Positions 1 through 7,652 of a stretch of DNA of 64,000 bases are shown piece after piece. A program made the translations under genes and the position numbers. This DNA is from Bradyrhizobium sp. sGM-13 (lineage in GTDB: Bacteria > Pseudomonadota > Alphaproteobacteria > Rhizobiales > Xanthobacteraceae). The stretch's first letter is position 1, and every line of letters begins with the position of its first letter. The stretch covers positions 1-64,000 of the forward strand of contig NZ_JAGWDK010000029.1 in assembly GCF_018398875.1 (NCBI RefSeq), in the 5' to 3' direction. Under the pieces are notes generated by a model. It had not been told where the DNA came from and did not search any database. It saw only the letters and a list, made by a program, of their open reading frames with translations.

Positions 1-236
1 ACATTGATGCAAGACCGCATCTGCCGGATCATCGAAATCTTCTTGCACCGCACGGTCACAAGCGGCGGTCCACCGCTCAGCTCCTCAGGTCCTCCGAGAG
101 CAGCCTTTGCAGCGGCTCATAGGCAGTTCGGCTGAGGGCCAATAGCCGACCTCGCGCAGGGGAAGCTTCCGTTAGGATCACATTAACCCACACCTCCTAG
201 TTTTCATGACCGGTACAACAACCGAAGTGAGAACTG

Positions 237-398
237 ATGTCGTCACTGCTCATTCCTTTCGGAGTTCTGATGGTGGTGGGGCTGAGCTTTCTTATCGATC
301 GGTCGTCTATGACGAAGAGCATGAAGGCCCTCACACGCATCGGAGTACTCGTTGTTGCTATCGGGGTGTCTTTCTATTTGCTTCGCCCTACCGGCTAG
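237..398 (+). CDS. Small two-helix membrane protein (53 aa), unrecognised
   Basis: An ATG-initiated frame encodes 53 residues, starting MSSLLIPFGVLMVVGLSF and ending FYLLRPTG. It has two hydrophobic stretches, about residues 4-19 and 35-49, separated by a short basic loop containing DRSSMTKSMK. This is the topology of a small two-pass inner-membrane protein. A purine-rich GAAGTGAGAA lies just upstream, a weak ribosome-binding site. A longer frame over the same bases gives a peptide with no coherent composition, so I prefer this one. I recognise no family, and coding status is inferred only from the hydrophobic pattern and start context. Confidence 0.4.
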   Translation: MSSLLIPFGVLMVVGLSFLIDRSSMTKSMKALTRIGVLVVAIGVSFYLLRPTG

Positions 399-498
399 GC
401 GCGAGAGCGTACGTCCTCTGAGGAAGAGGGATGTCTGTTTCAGATGAGGTCCGGGTTTGGCGGTTACGAACGCGAGGTTTCGCGGTTGCTGGCGCCCT

Positions 499-717
499 AT
501 GTCTTGCTTTGATTTGCCTGTGAAGATTTTTGGTTCAACCGAGTTCACGGACTACTTGATTGGTGCGCTTGTTTTGTTGTTCGTCATTCTTTGGCTGTCC
601 GGGCTATATTGCACCCACCGGTACTGGAAAGATTTTAGAGAAGATGAAATGCGGCGCGGCGGATCAGCGGAAACCGCGCGTGAAAAATGGCATAAACTGC
701 ACCCGCCCCCGGACTAG
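499..717 (+). CDS. Small single-pass membrane protein (72 aa), unrecognised
   Basis: The predicted protein has one clear transmembrane segment (DYLIGALVLLFVILWLSGLY, about residues 18-37), followed by a charged tail rich in Arg, Lys and Glu that ends in HPPPD. The arrangement suggests a small membrane-anchored protein with a polar C-terminus. The start is uncertain: an in-frame TTG at 457 would add 14 residues, and neither start has a convincing Shine-Dalgarno sequence. Base composition here is lower in GC than in the metabolic genes to the right. No family is recognised. The next 145 bases, up to 862, hold nothing I can identify. Confidence 0.35.
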   Translation: MSCFDLPVKIFGSTEFTDYLIGALVLLFVILWLSGLYCTHRYWKDFREDEMRRGGSAETAREKWHKLHPPPD

Positions 718-862
718 GTGCTGGTGAGCCAACCATGGGGCCGCTATGGGGTCATAAGGCGACATCGGCCTACGATGCGCGCGACGTCGGCCTCATCTCC
801 AAGAGCGGACAGCGAAGATCCATTGGGACGTGGAGAAATGTGAACCGGCCACAACCGAAGGG

Positions 863-1834
863 TCACCCATTTCCTTTCGGCGGCAGAAGTTCAGCCGCTT
901 CGCGTAGCCACTTTCGCACCGTGTCCACGTCCAGAACGATGCCGCATTTAGCCAAGTCGTCGGCTATCTCCTGCGGTACGGCGCTGCGGCTCAGTTTCGG
1001 ATCATATTTGTAGCTGTCCACCGCGACCCCAATCACGATTTTAAGCAAGCTCTCTCGCTCTTTCGCACCGAGAGGCTTTTCCGCTGTCCGGTCTGCCTGT
1101 CCTGTTTCGAGCTCGCGGATGCGGTCTTGCAGCGACGCTGTGAACCTATCCTTTGCCTCATCGGTCGCACGCCAGACCTTTTCCTTCTCTTCGTGCACGG
1201 CCTTCAACTCGTCATACAGAGACCTCCAGTCGGCAATTCGGTCGCGCTTCCCAATCGCCTCAATTAGCGCCGCTGGCACTTCAATGTCATTGCGCTTTGC
1301 CCAAGCAAGAAAAATTGTCGGCAGCACGGGATCGTAAAGCTGCTTCCATGGGACCGCTCGCACGGTAAGTTCGCGGCGGCGGCCGTACTGCACCGCGAAT
1401 GAAGATATTTGCAAATACTTTGAAATTGTCGGCCAATTCACCACCTCCGGCGCTTTGCCAAACGAAAGCGCGACGGCTTCATCCAACGTCCAATGCGCCA
1501 ATTTCGACCAGTGACCAAAGTCCGCCGTCGCTTGGGGTTGATTATAGAATCGCTCTTGTTCCTCGCGTTCAGCTTTCGCCACTGCCTGCTGAAACTCGCG
1601 TTGTCTTTCGGCATTGTAGCATTCCACTAGTTCCTGGTGTGAGAGCGCCGCCAGTTCTGCGCGGTACGCGGCCAAAGCCTCCCGCATTTGCGGGCTCACT
1701 TCAGGCCCGCAAAGGCGCGGCCGGCTCCCGACGTTGAGCGACGGTGGAAACTCCATTGCGCGGGCAAACGGAAATTTCCGGAGCACTAAGTACTCCACGC
1801 GGTCCTTCAGGCTTGGATTGGGCGAGTTGTTCAC
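863..1834 (-). CDS. Hypothetical protein, 323 aa, coiled-coil middle
   Basis: A long uninterrupted reading frame with balanced amino-acid composition. Residues about 45-100 are rich in Ala, Glu and Arg and should be helical. A middle region contains WTLDEAVALSFGK. Residues about 215-255 look like a coiled coil. The last 70 residues, after a GAKERESLLKIVIGVAVD segment, resemble a small helical domain that closes with DTVRKWLREAAELLP, reminiscent of helix-turn-helix-like tails seen in accessory-region proteins. I do not recognise a named family or function. It lies just downstream of the 3' end of a tRNA-Ser gene, a common insertion point for islands. The start at 1834 is the only Met before the conserved-looking sequence. 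Confidence 0.7.
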   Translation of the reverse strand: MNNSPNPSLKDRVEYLVLRKFPFARAMEFPPSLNVGSRPRLCGPEVSPQMREALAAYRAELAALSHQELVECYNAERQREFQQAVAKAEREEQERFYNQPQATADFGHWSKLAHWTLDEAVALSFGKAPEVVNWPTISKYLQISSFAVQYGRRRELTVRAVPWKQLYDPVLPTIFLAWAKRNDIEVPAALIEAIGKRDRIADWRSLYDELKAVHEEKEKVWRATDEAKDRFTASLQDRIRELETGQADRTAEKPLGAKERESLLKIVIGVAVDSYKYDPKLSRSAVPQEIADDLAKCGIVLDVDTVRKWLREAAELLPPKGNG

Positions 1835-1984
1835 GCCGTAAAGCTACTGCGAAACGCCTGAGTCGAAACGACGCGGGCAGCGCTTTCAGCAGCTTTTTTG
1901 AATAGAGAAGTGGGGAACACGGTGGGTAAGCTACAATTTAAACGCTGCAAACTTACGTAAGATCAACACCTTATAGGATCTTCA

Positions 1985-2074
1985 TGGCGGAGAGAGTGGG
2001 ATTCGAACCCACGGTACGGTTTCCCGCACACACGCTTTCCAAGCGTGCGCCTTAAGCCACTCGGCCATCTCTCC
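1985..2074 (-). tRNA. tRNA-Ser (anticodon GGA)
   Basis: Read on the minus strand, the 90 bases fold as a class II tRNA. The acceptor stem GGAGAGA pairs with TCTCTCC, followed by discriminator G and an encoded CCA. The anticodon loop is CTTGGAAAG with anticodon GGA. There is a long variable arm, and the T loop GGTTCGAATCC is intact. The long variable arm plus GGA identify serine (UCC/UCU codons). The 3' end points towards the low-recognisability segment at 1-1984, so it could mark an island boundary. Confidence 0.97.
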
Positions 2075-2271
2075 GGAGGCCCTCTCTTGAAGGGGCAGCA
2101 CTGATTTTGCAAGGGACGCCGGGCAGAGCCGTCAAAATTTCCCCAATTCATTGAATTTATTCGGAAATTTGGCACGTTCGGTGTCGGATGATCAGTGCTT
2201 TCCGGGCCCTTGAACCGGAATCCGGCCATGATCGACGACCACAGTGGCAACGCAATCGGTGGGGGGACGGT

Positions 2272-2619
2272 ATGATCATCGCGCGGGCGCTTCTGTTCGC
2301 TATCCTTTTATCGGCGTTTGCGGGTGCTGCGGCGGGCCCGGCGATGGCGCAGGCCTGCACGCGTCAGGGCTTGGATGTAAGTTGCGATGACGGCCGGCGC
2401 GGCATCTTCGCGGGCGACGCCATCGTGTGGGCCGACGGCTCGCGATCGAGGCTGGCCTCGCCGCATCCGAGCGTCATCATCGGCAACAAATCGTCCGTCG
2501 TCATCGGCCCCGGCGTGTTCGCCGGTTCAGGCAAGGGCGGCATGGTGCCGATGGAAAATCCGAGCGCGCCGAACAAGGCGCGCTGCCCGGTGCTGGATGG
2601 CGTGTCGTATTGCCATTGA
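2272..2619 (+). CDS. Small secreted/periplasmic protein (115 aa)
   Basis: The protein begins with a standard Sec signal peptide: hydrophobic core LLFAILLSAFAGAAAG, then PAMAQA, with cleavage likely after AMA or AQA. The mature part is about 90 residues with four Cys (CTRQGLDVSC, CPVLDGVSYC), which would allow two disulfides. It is Gly/Ser rich in the middle. I chose ATG 2272 because it follows a GGGGGGACGG purine run and puts the signal peptide at the N-terminus; the frame stays open upstream to 2188. No known domain is recognised. It converges on otsA, 78 bases away. Confidence 0.65.
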   Translation: MIIARALLFAILLSAFAGAAAGPAMAQACTRQGLDVSCDDGRRGIFAGDAIVWADGSRSRLASPHPSVIIGNKSSVVIGPGVFAGSGKGGMVPMENPSAPNKARCPVLDGVSYCH

Positions 2620-2697
2620 GGTGCAGCACGGGCTAACGGCGCAGCCTGTCATGCAACCCTCAGGGAGGGGATAGCTCTGGTGAATTGCTAGACGACT

Positions 2698-4158
2698 CTA
2701 ATGATATCGCGCGTTGTTGTTGCTGGCGGAACGAAGCGGCCATAGCGGATGCTCCGCCAGGACAGGCGCCAGTTCGCTGCGGTCGAGCTGGCTTTCGCGC
2801 AGCGCGTCGGTGAAATCGGCGAACCATTGCTGGATGGTATGGCCGCGCAGCTTCGCCATCATCGCCTCCCAGCGCATCCGCCGTTCGGTTAGCGGCATCG
2901 ACAGCGCGATCGCAATGGTGCGCGCCATGCCGTCGATGTCATGCGGATTGACCAACAGCGCAGTGTCGAGTTCGTTGGCGGCGCCGGCGAATTTCGACAG
3001 CACGAGCACGCCGGGGTCGACCGGGTTTTGCGCGGCGACATATTCCTTGGCGACGAGATTCATGCCGTCCTGCAGCGGCGTGACCACGCCGACCTGCGCG
3101 GTGCGATAGAGGCCGGCGAGCACGGCCTGGCCGTAGCCCTTGTTGAGATAACGGATCGGCGTCCAGTCGACTTCGCCGTGAACACCGTTGACGTCGCTGA
3201 CCAACCTTGCGACCTCGCTCTGCAGATTGCCGTAGGCCTCGATCGCACCGCGCGACGGCGTTGCGATCTGCAGCAACGATACCGTGCGCGCCAGCGACGG
3301 GTGCAAGGTCCACATCCGGTCGAACGCCTTGATGCGGTTGATCAGGCCCTTGGAATAATCCAGCCGGTCGACCCCGATCGCGAGCTTCTCGCCATTCAGG
3401 CTGCGCCGCAGCCGCGAGACATCGGGATGGGTCGACGCCTTCGTTGCCAACTGCGCGAATAGCTGGGGATCGATGCCGATCGGAAATACCGCAGCGCGCG
3501 TTCGGCCGTAGCGCGAAATGATGACGCCGTCATGCACGACGAGGCCGAGGTCGGCCTGCGCGTAAGCCAGGAAGTTCTCGCAGTCTTCCTCGGTCTGGAA
3601 GCCGATCAAATCATAGGCCAGCATCGCCTCGACCAGCTCGCGATGGTGCGGCACGCCGCCGATCACCGAACGGGCCGGCCACGGCGTATGGAGAAAGAAG
3701 CCGATCGGCTCCGTGACGCGGAGATCGCGCAGCTCGGCGCCGAGCGCGAGGAAATGGTAGTCCTGAATCCAGAACGCCGAATCCGCTTTTCGGAATCGCA
3801 ACAGCGCGCGCGCCATGAAGGCGTTCACCTCGCGATAGCTGAGATAGTCCTCATGCGACGCGCGGATCAGATCGGCGCGCGAATGCAGCGCCGGCCATAA
3901 TGCGGAATTCGCAAAACCTTCGTAATAGCCGCCGTAATGCGCGGCCGGCAGGTCCAGCATTGCCAGTGCGCCGGCGCCGAGCGCCTCGATCTCGGCAAAC
4001 GGTTCCTTCTGGTTCCCGTCGCGGACGCGACCACTGGAACCGACCCAGATAGCGCCCGACTTCTCGACGATCGGCAACAACGCCGCCGCGAGTCCCCCCG
4101 TCATGGGTTCGTTGGGTTTTCCGCGCGAAACGCGGTTAGAAACGACGACGAGGTTCAC
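2698..4158 (-). CDS. otsA: Trehalose-6-phosphate synthase (GT20)
   Basis: This cytoplasmic enzyme transfers glucose from UDP-glucose to glucose-6-phosphate to make trehalose-6-phosphate, the first step of osmoprotectant trehalose synthesis. At 486 aa it has the usual bacterial OtsA length. The N-terminal VVSNRV and GGLAAAL motifs (glucose-phosphate side), the VDRLDYSKGL motif near residue 263 and the DGMNLVAKEYVA motif near 364 (nucleotide-sugar binding) are all present. The gene is last in a minus-strand run MFS-otsB-otsA. It is separated from otsB by about 200 bases in which I see no gene, so it may have its own promoter there. The product should be dephosphorylated by the neighbouring OtsB. 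Confidence 0.95.
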   Translation of the reverse strand: MNLVVVSNRVSRGKPNEPMTGGLAAALLPIVEKSGAIWVGSSGRVRDGNQKEPFAEIEALGAGALAMLDLPAAHYGGYYEGFANSALWPALHSRADLIRASHEDYLSYREVNAFMARALLRFRKADSAFWIQDYHFLALGAELRDLRVTEPIGFFLHTPWPARSVIGGVPHHRELVEAMLAYDLIGFQTEEDCENFLAYAQADLGLVVHDGVIISRYGRTRAAVFPIGIDPQLFAQLATKASTHPDVSRLRRSLNGEKLAIGVDRLDYSKGLINRIKAFDRMWTLHPSLARTVSLLQIATPSRGAIEAYGNLQSEVARLVSDVNGVHGEVDWTPIRYLNKGYGQAVLAGLYRTAQVGVVTPLQDGMNLVAKEYVAAQNPVDPGVLVLSKFAGAANELDTALLVNPHDIDGMARTIAIALSMPLTERRMRWEAMMAKLRGHTIQQWFADFTDALRESQLDRSELAPVLAEHPLWPLRSASNNNARYH

Positions 4159-4355
4159 AGGTCCCCTCCCGTTGGTACGCTCGCGTTTAACTGCCGTTCA
4201 TCAATATGGTTCCTGATCACCCTTTCAACGAATTGAAACCAAATTCGGGCTGCAGCGCGCAGGAACTCACCGGAACTCACGAAAAATAAAATTTGCCGCG
4301 AACCTCGGCGTCAAGCGCGAGAATCTGTGTTCGAAACTCGACGGGACGAAAAACA

Positions 4356-5201
4356 TTATGGCAGAGATGCGTCCCTTTCGTCATCAAGCAGGTGTGTAAG
4401 GAATTCCCTGACGTCGCTGGGCGCATCGAAGTGGCCGGCCACGCCTTTGGCACGGCGGCCGACGGAGAAGGCGAGGCCATCGAGGTCGGGCATGATCGCA
4501 AAGACGCTCTCGTCGGTAACATCGTCGCCGATGAAGAACGGACGGCGCCCCTTGAACGGCTCGCGCGTCATCAATTCGTGCACGCCGCTCGCCTTGGTGA
4601 AGCCAGAGTGCTTGATCTCGCAGACGCATTTGCCGGGCAACACTTCGATCGGCGCATTGGGCAGATCGGCCCTGATCAGCGACACCGCGGCATAGATCGC
4701 CTTCTCGGCATGCGGCGCGAGGCGATAGTGCAGCGCTAGCGAATAGCCCTTGTCCTCCAGCAATATTCCCGGGCTCAATTTTGCGATTGCCGCCAGCCGG
4801 CGCTTCAACTCCTTGTCCATCGGCGGGGCGTGCGCGGCCACCGCCTCGCTGTCCGGCTCGATCCGCATTTCGGCGCCGTGGCCGCCGACGGCCGGGAATT
4901 GATCGGGCGCGAAGATCAGGTCGATATCGTTGAGCGAACGGCCGCTGACCAGCGCCAGCGCGCCGTTGGTCCTGACCAGCAGGCGGTTCAACGTCTTCGC
5001 CAGCCCGGGCGGCACCCACACTTCGCGCGGCGTCGGCATCAGATCGAGCAGCGTGCCGTCAATGTCGAGCAGAATGGCGGACTCGCTTAAGTGCGGCACC
5101 ATCGAGCGTGGCACCGGAACTGTTTCCAGCGCGGCATCGTCTTCGCGGGCGATATCGTCTTCCAATGACATTTCGGCCAGATCCTGATTCATGTCGTCCA
5201 T
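4356..5201 (-). CDS. otsB: Trehalose-6-phosphate phosphatase (HAD family)
   Basis: This is a HAD-superfamily phosphatase that converts trehalose-6-phosphate to trehalose. Motif I is LDIDGTLLDL (nucleophile and acid Asp of DxDGT, about residues 46-50). Motif II is LVSGRS, and motif IV is GDDVTDESVF near residue 225, matching the GDDxTDE signature of trehalose-phosphatases. Residues 1-38 form an acidic extension before the HAD core. The start at 5201 lies 6 bases after the stop of the upstream MFS gene, suggesting co-transcription and translational coupling. A second Met at codon 4 is also possible. Confidence 0.93.
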   Translation of the reverse strand: MDDMNQDLAEMSLEDDIAREDDAALETVPVPRSMVPHLSESAILLDIDGTLLDLMPTPREVWVPPGLAKTLNRLLVRTNGALALVSGRSLNDIDLIFAPDQFPAVGGHGAEMRIEPDSEAVAAHAPPMDKELKRRLAAIAKLSPGILLEDKGYSLALHYRLAPHAEKAIYAAVSLIRADLPNAPIEVLPGKCVCEIKHSGFTKASGVHELMTREPFKGRRPFFIGDDVTDESVFAIMPDLDGLAFSVGRRAKGVAGHFDAPSDVREFLTHLLDDERDASLP

Positions 5202-5207
5202 CTCATC

Positions 5208-6707
5208 CTACTCCACACATGCTAGCGGCCGTGCGACAGATTCGAGCGATTTGCGCTCAGCAGCAACGGCATACCGCCACGCGACAGCGGCGGCCACGAT
5301 CATCAATGCCGACCCTAACAGGTAGCCGGCGAAAACGGTGTTGCGCGATCCGGTATCGATCAGGGCGCCGAATAGCGCCGGTCCTACCACGCCGCCAATG
5401 CCCGTTCCGATCGCATAGAACAGCGCAATCGCGAGCGCGCGCACCTCCAGCGGAAACGTCTCGCTGACGGTGAGATAGGCCGCGCTCGCCGCGGGCGAAG
5501 CAAAGAAGAAGATCACCATCCAGGCGATGGTCTGGGTCTGCGCGCTCAAGACATCGATCGAGAACAGATAGCCCGACAGCGCGAGCAGCAGACCGGAGAC
5601 ACCATAGGTGGTCGCGATCATCGCGCGGCGACCCAGCGTGTCGAACAGCCGGCCGAGCACCAGCGGCCCGAGGAAATTGCCCGCCGCAAAGGGCAGGATG
5701 TACCAGCCGACATCGTTTGACGGGATGCCGAAGAAGTCTGTGAGTACCAGCGCGAAAGTGAAGAAGATGGCGTTGTAGAAGAATGCCTGCGAGGCCATCA
5801 GCACCAATCCAACCAGCGAACGCTGCCGGTAGGTCGTGAACAGCGTATGCGCCACCTCACCAAGCGGCGTGTGGCTGCGCATCCTCAGCCTGATCTTCGG
5901 GAACACCTCATCGGCCTCATGATCCGGATGGCGCATCGATGACCTCTCGATGCCGTCAACAATCGCGTGCGCCTCCTCGGGACGGCCATGGATCATCAGC
6001 CAGCGCGGGCTTTCCGGAATCCACATCCGCATCACGAACACGATCAGGCCGAGTGCGGCGCCAATGAAGTAGGCCATCCGCCAGCCGAGATCCGGCGCGA
6101 GCACGTTGGGATCGAGCAGCACGATGGCGGCGACCGCGCCGATCGCAGCCCCAATCCAGAAACTGCCGTTGATCACGAGGTCGGTCCAGCCACGATAACG
6201 CGCCGGCACCAACTCCTGAATCGTCGAATTGATCGCGGTATATTCGCCGCCGATGCCCGCCCCGGTCAGGAAACGAAACAGCGCGTAACTCGCGATATTC
6301 CATGACAGCGCGGTGGCGGCGGTCGCGCTGAGATAGACCGCGAGCGTGATGAAGAACAGTTTTTTGCGCCCGATCCGGTCCGTCAGCCAGCCGAAGCCGA
6401 GAGCCCCGAGCACGGCACCGGCGAGATAGGCGCTGTTGGCGAGACCAACATCGAGATTCGAAAATTGCAGCGTCGGGCTCTCCTTCAGCGCGCCCGACAA
6501 GGCGCCTGCCAGCGTGACTTCCAGCCCGTCGAGAATCCAGGTGATGCCGAGTGCGGCCACGACGCGGGTATGAAAGCCGCCCCAACGCAGGCAATCGAGC
6601 CGCGTGGGTATGCTGGTCTCGATGACGCGAGCATTGTCCTGCTCCAGCGACGTAATGGACGCGCTTTCAGCCACTGCCGCCCCCCGCCATATCGCTTTCA
6701 CACCCAT
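5208..6707 (-). CDS. MFS transporter, sugar-porter/metabolite-H+ symporter type
   Basis: A 499-residue, 12-helix major facilitator. After about 40 polar residues it shows GWLTDRIGRKKLFF (loop 2-3 signature), then RFLTGAGIGGEYTAIN, and PESPRWLM before the central loop, typical of sugar/metabolite:H+ symporters. The second half repeats the pattern (LGRLFDTLGRRAMI). Substrate cannot be read from sequence. It is immediately upstream of otsB (6-base gap), so a link with trehalose or another compatible solute or carbon source is possible but inferred. The reading frame stays open upstream to 6983, but that part runs through a dispersed palindromic repeat, so I start at ATG 6707. Confidence 0.85.
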   Translation of the reverse strand: MGVKAIWRGAAVAESASITSLEQDNARVIETSIPTRLDCLRWGGFHTRVVAALGITWILDGLEVTLAGALSGALKESPTLQFSNLDVGLANSAYLAGAVLGALGFGWLTDRIGRKKLFFITLAVYLSATAATALSWNIASYALFRFLTGAGIGGEYTAINSTIQELVPARYRGWTDLVINGSFWIGAAIGAVAAIVLLDPNVLAPDLGWRMAYFIGAALGLIVFVMRMWIPESPRWLMIHGRPEEAHAIVDGIERSSMRHPDHEADEVFPKIRLRMRSHTPLGEVAHTLFTTYRQRSLVGLVLMASQAFFYNAIFFTFALVLTDFFGIPSNDVGWYILPFAAGNFLGPLVLGRLFDTLGRRAMIATTYGVSGLLLALSGYLFSIDVLSAQTQTIAWMVIFFFASPAASAAYLTVSETFPLEVRALAIALFYAIGTGIGGVVGPALFGALIDTGSRNTVFAGYLLGSALMIVAAAVAWRYAVAAERKSLESVARPLACVE

Positions 6708-6907
6708 CGGATTTGGCCAATGAAAAAACACCCCGGAACGCCCCAGCCCCAGGGTTTTCACGCTCAATTGCGGCAAACATGATGCCCGCCGTGAAGATAA
6801 CGCCTCTCGGAGGGTGCGGTTCCGGAGACTTTCGCATGGCGAAATTGCATAGCTGTTGCCGTGCTCTGCGTATCGTGCGGGGTATCGGATACGCAGCGGC
6901 CCCTCCA

Positions 6908-7022
6908 CGTCATTGCGAGCGCAGCGAAGCAATCCATCTTTCGGCGCATGAGGTGACAAGGGTTGCTTCGCGGAGCCTGTCATCGGGCGCGCATTCGCGC
7001 GACCCGTTGGCTCGCAATGACG
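6908..7022. repeat. Palindromic intergenic repeat, family A
   Basis: The element is bounded by CGTCATTGCGAG and its exact inverse complement CTCGCAATGACG. It contains the internal segments AGCGAAGCAATCC and GGTTGCTTCGC in inverted orientation. A second copy lies at 49718-49841. It sits in the 470-base gap between the divergent MFS and DUF3175 genes, in which I see no gene. Such elements are abundant between genes in Bradyrhizobium and relatives and could fold into long hairpins in RNA. Confidence 0.85.
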
Positions 7023-7177
7023 TTGAAGTACCGCAGCTCACAACGACCGTCATACCATACCCCGCGAAGGCGGTATTCAGCACGCACGACTGAATACGCC
7101 TTCGCGTTCTCGCGACGCATCACGGGAACCGAATAATCGGGCGACCGTTTTCGGCAAAACAGCAATGGAGGTCGAAC

Positions 7178-7528
7178 ATGGCCGAACGGCGAAAAACCAC
7201 ACCACGGAAGGCCGCAGCCCGGAAGAGCAGCCGCACGACAACGGCGAAGAAATCATCAGCGAAACGGTGGTCGCAACGCGTGACACAGGAAAGCGACGCG
7301 CTCGATTTGAAGCGCGGCGTCTTCAAGCAGACCAGCGCTAAGAAGGTCGCGGCGTCGCTCAAGCGCTCCGCCGAGCACAGTACGCGCCGCAAGTCAGGCG
7401 CCTATCGCTCGGCGCTCTCGATGCTGACCTTCTACATCAACCGCGCCGGCAAGACCTTGCCGAAGGCACAGCGCGCGCGGCTGGAGCGCGCCAAGGTGGA
7501 GCTGAAGCACCAGTTCGGCAGGGAGTAA
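7178..7528 (+). CDS. DUF3175 basic protein (116 aa)
   Basis: A small, very basic protein. Residues 1-30 are rich in Lys, Arg, Ala, Ser and Thr (KAAARKSSRTTTAKKSSAKR), like histone-like tails, and probably bind nucleic acid. From about residue 32 the sequence WSQRVTQESDALDL through GVFK, SLKRSAEHS, RRKSGAYRSALSMLTFYINRAGK matches what I recall of DUF3175, a small widespread family of unknown function. It stands alone between a repeat-filled gap and repeat B. Start ATG 7178 follows AATGGAGGTCG, a good ribosome-binding site. Confidence 0.85.
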   Translation: MAERRKTTPRKAAARKSSRTTTAKKSSAKRWSQRVTQESDALDLKRGVFKQTSAKKVAASLKRSAEHSTRRKSGAYRSALSMLTFYINRAGKTLPKAQRARLERAKVELKHQFGRE

Positions 7529-7533
7529 CTCGT

Positions 7534-7650
7534 CGTCGTCCCTGCGAACGCAGGGACCCATACGCCGCGGCGGATGAGACGGGCCGCGGACAGTTATGCG
7601 CAAAACAAAATTCGGCGGTGGTTATGGGCCCCTGCGTTCGCAGGGGCGAC
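7534..7650. repeat. Palindromic intergenic repeat, family B
   Basis: Starts GTCGTCCCTGCGAACGCAGG followed by GACCCAT, and ends with ATGGGCCCCTGCGTTCGCAG and GGGCGAC, so the two ends are inverted copies. Each end also contains its own short palindrome (CCTGCGAACGCAGG). Other full or partial copies are at 15208, 39033, 44733, 51105 and 53354. It separates the converging DUF3175 and chemoreceptor genes and could act as a two-way terminator. Confidence 0.85.
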
Positions 7651-7652
7651 AA

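Noticed and set aside
243..548. 101-aa minus-strand frame
   Set aside because: No start context and no hydrophobic or family pattern; the plus-strand small membrane frames fit better.
6708..6983. 92-residue N-terminal extension of the MFS protein
   Set aside because: The extension is translated from a family A palindromic repeat and lacks a signal or helix; ATG 6707 gives a normal MFS start.
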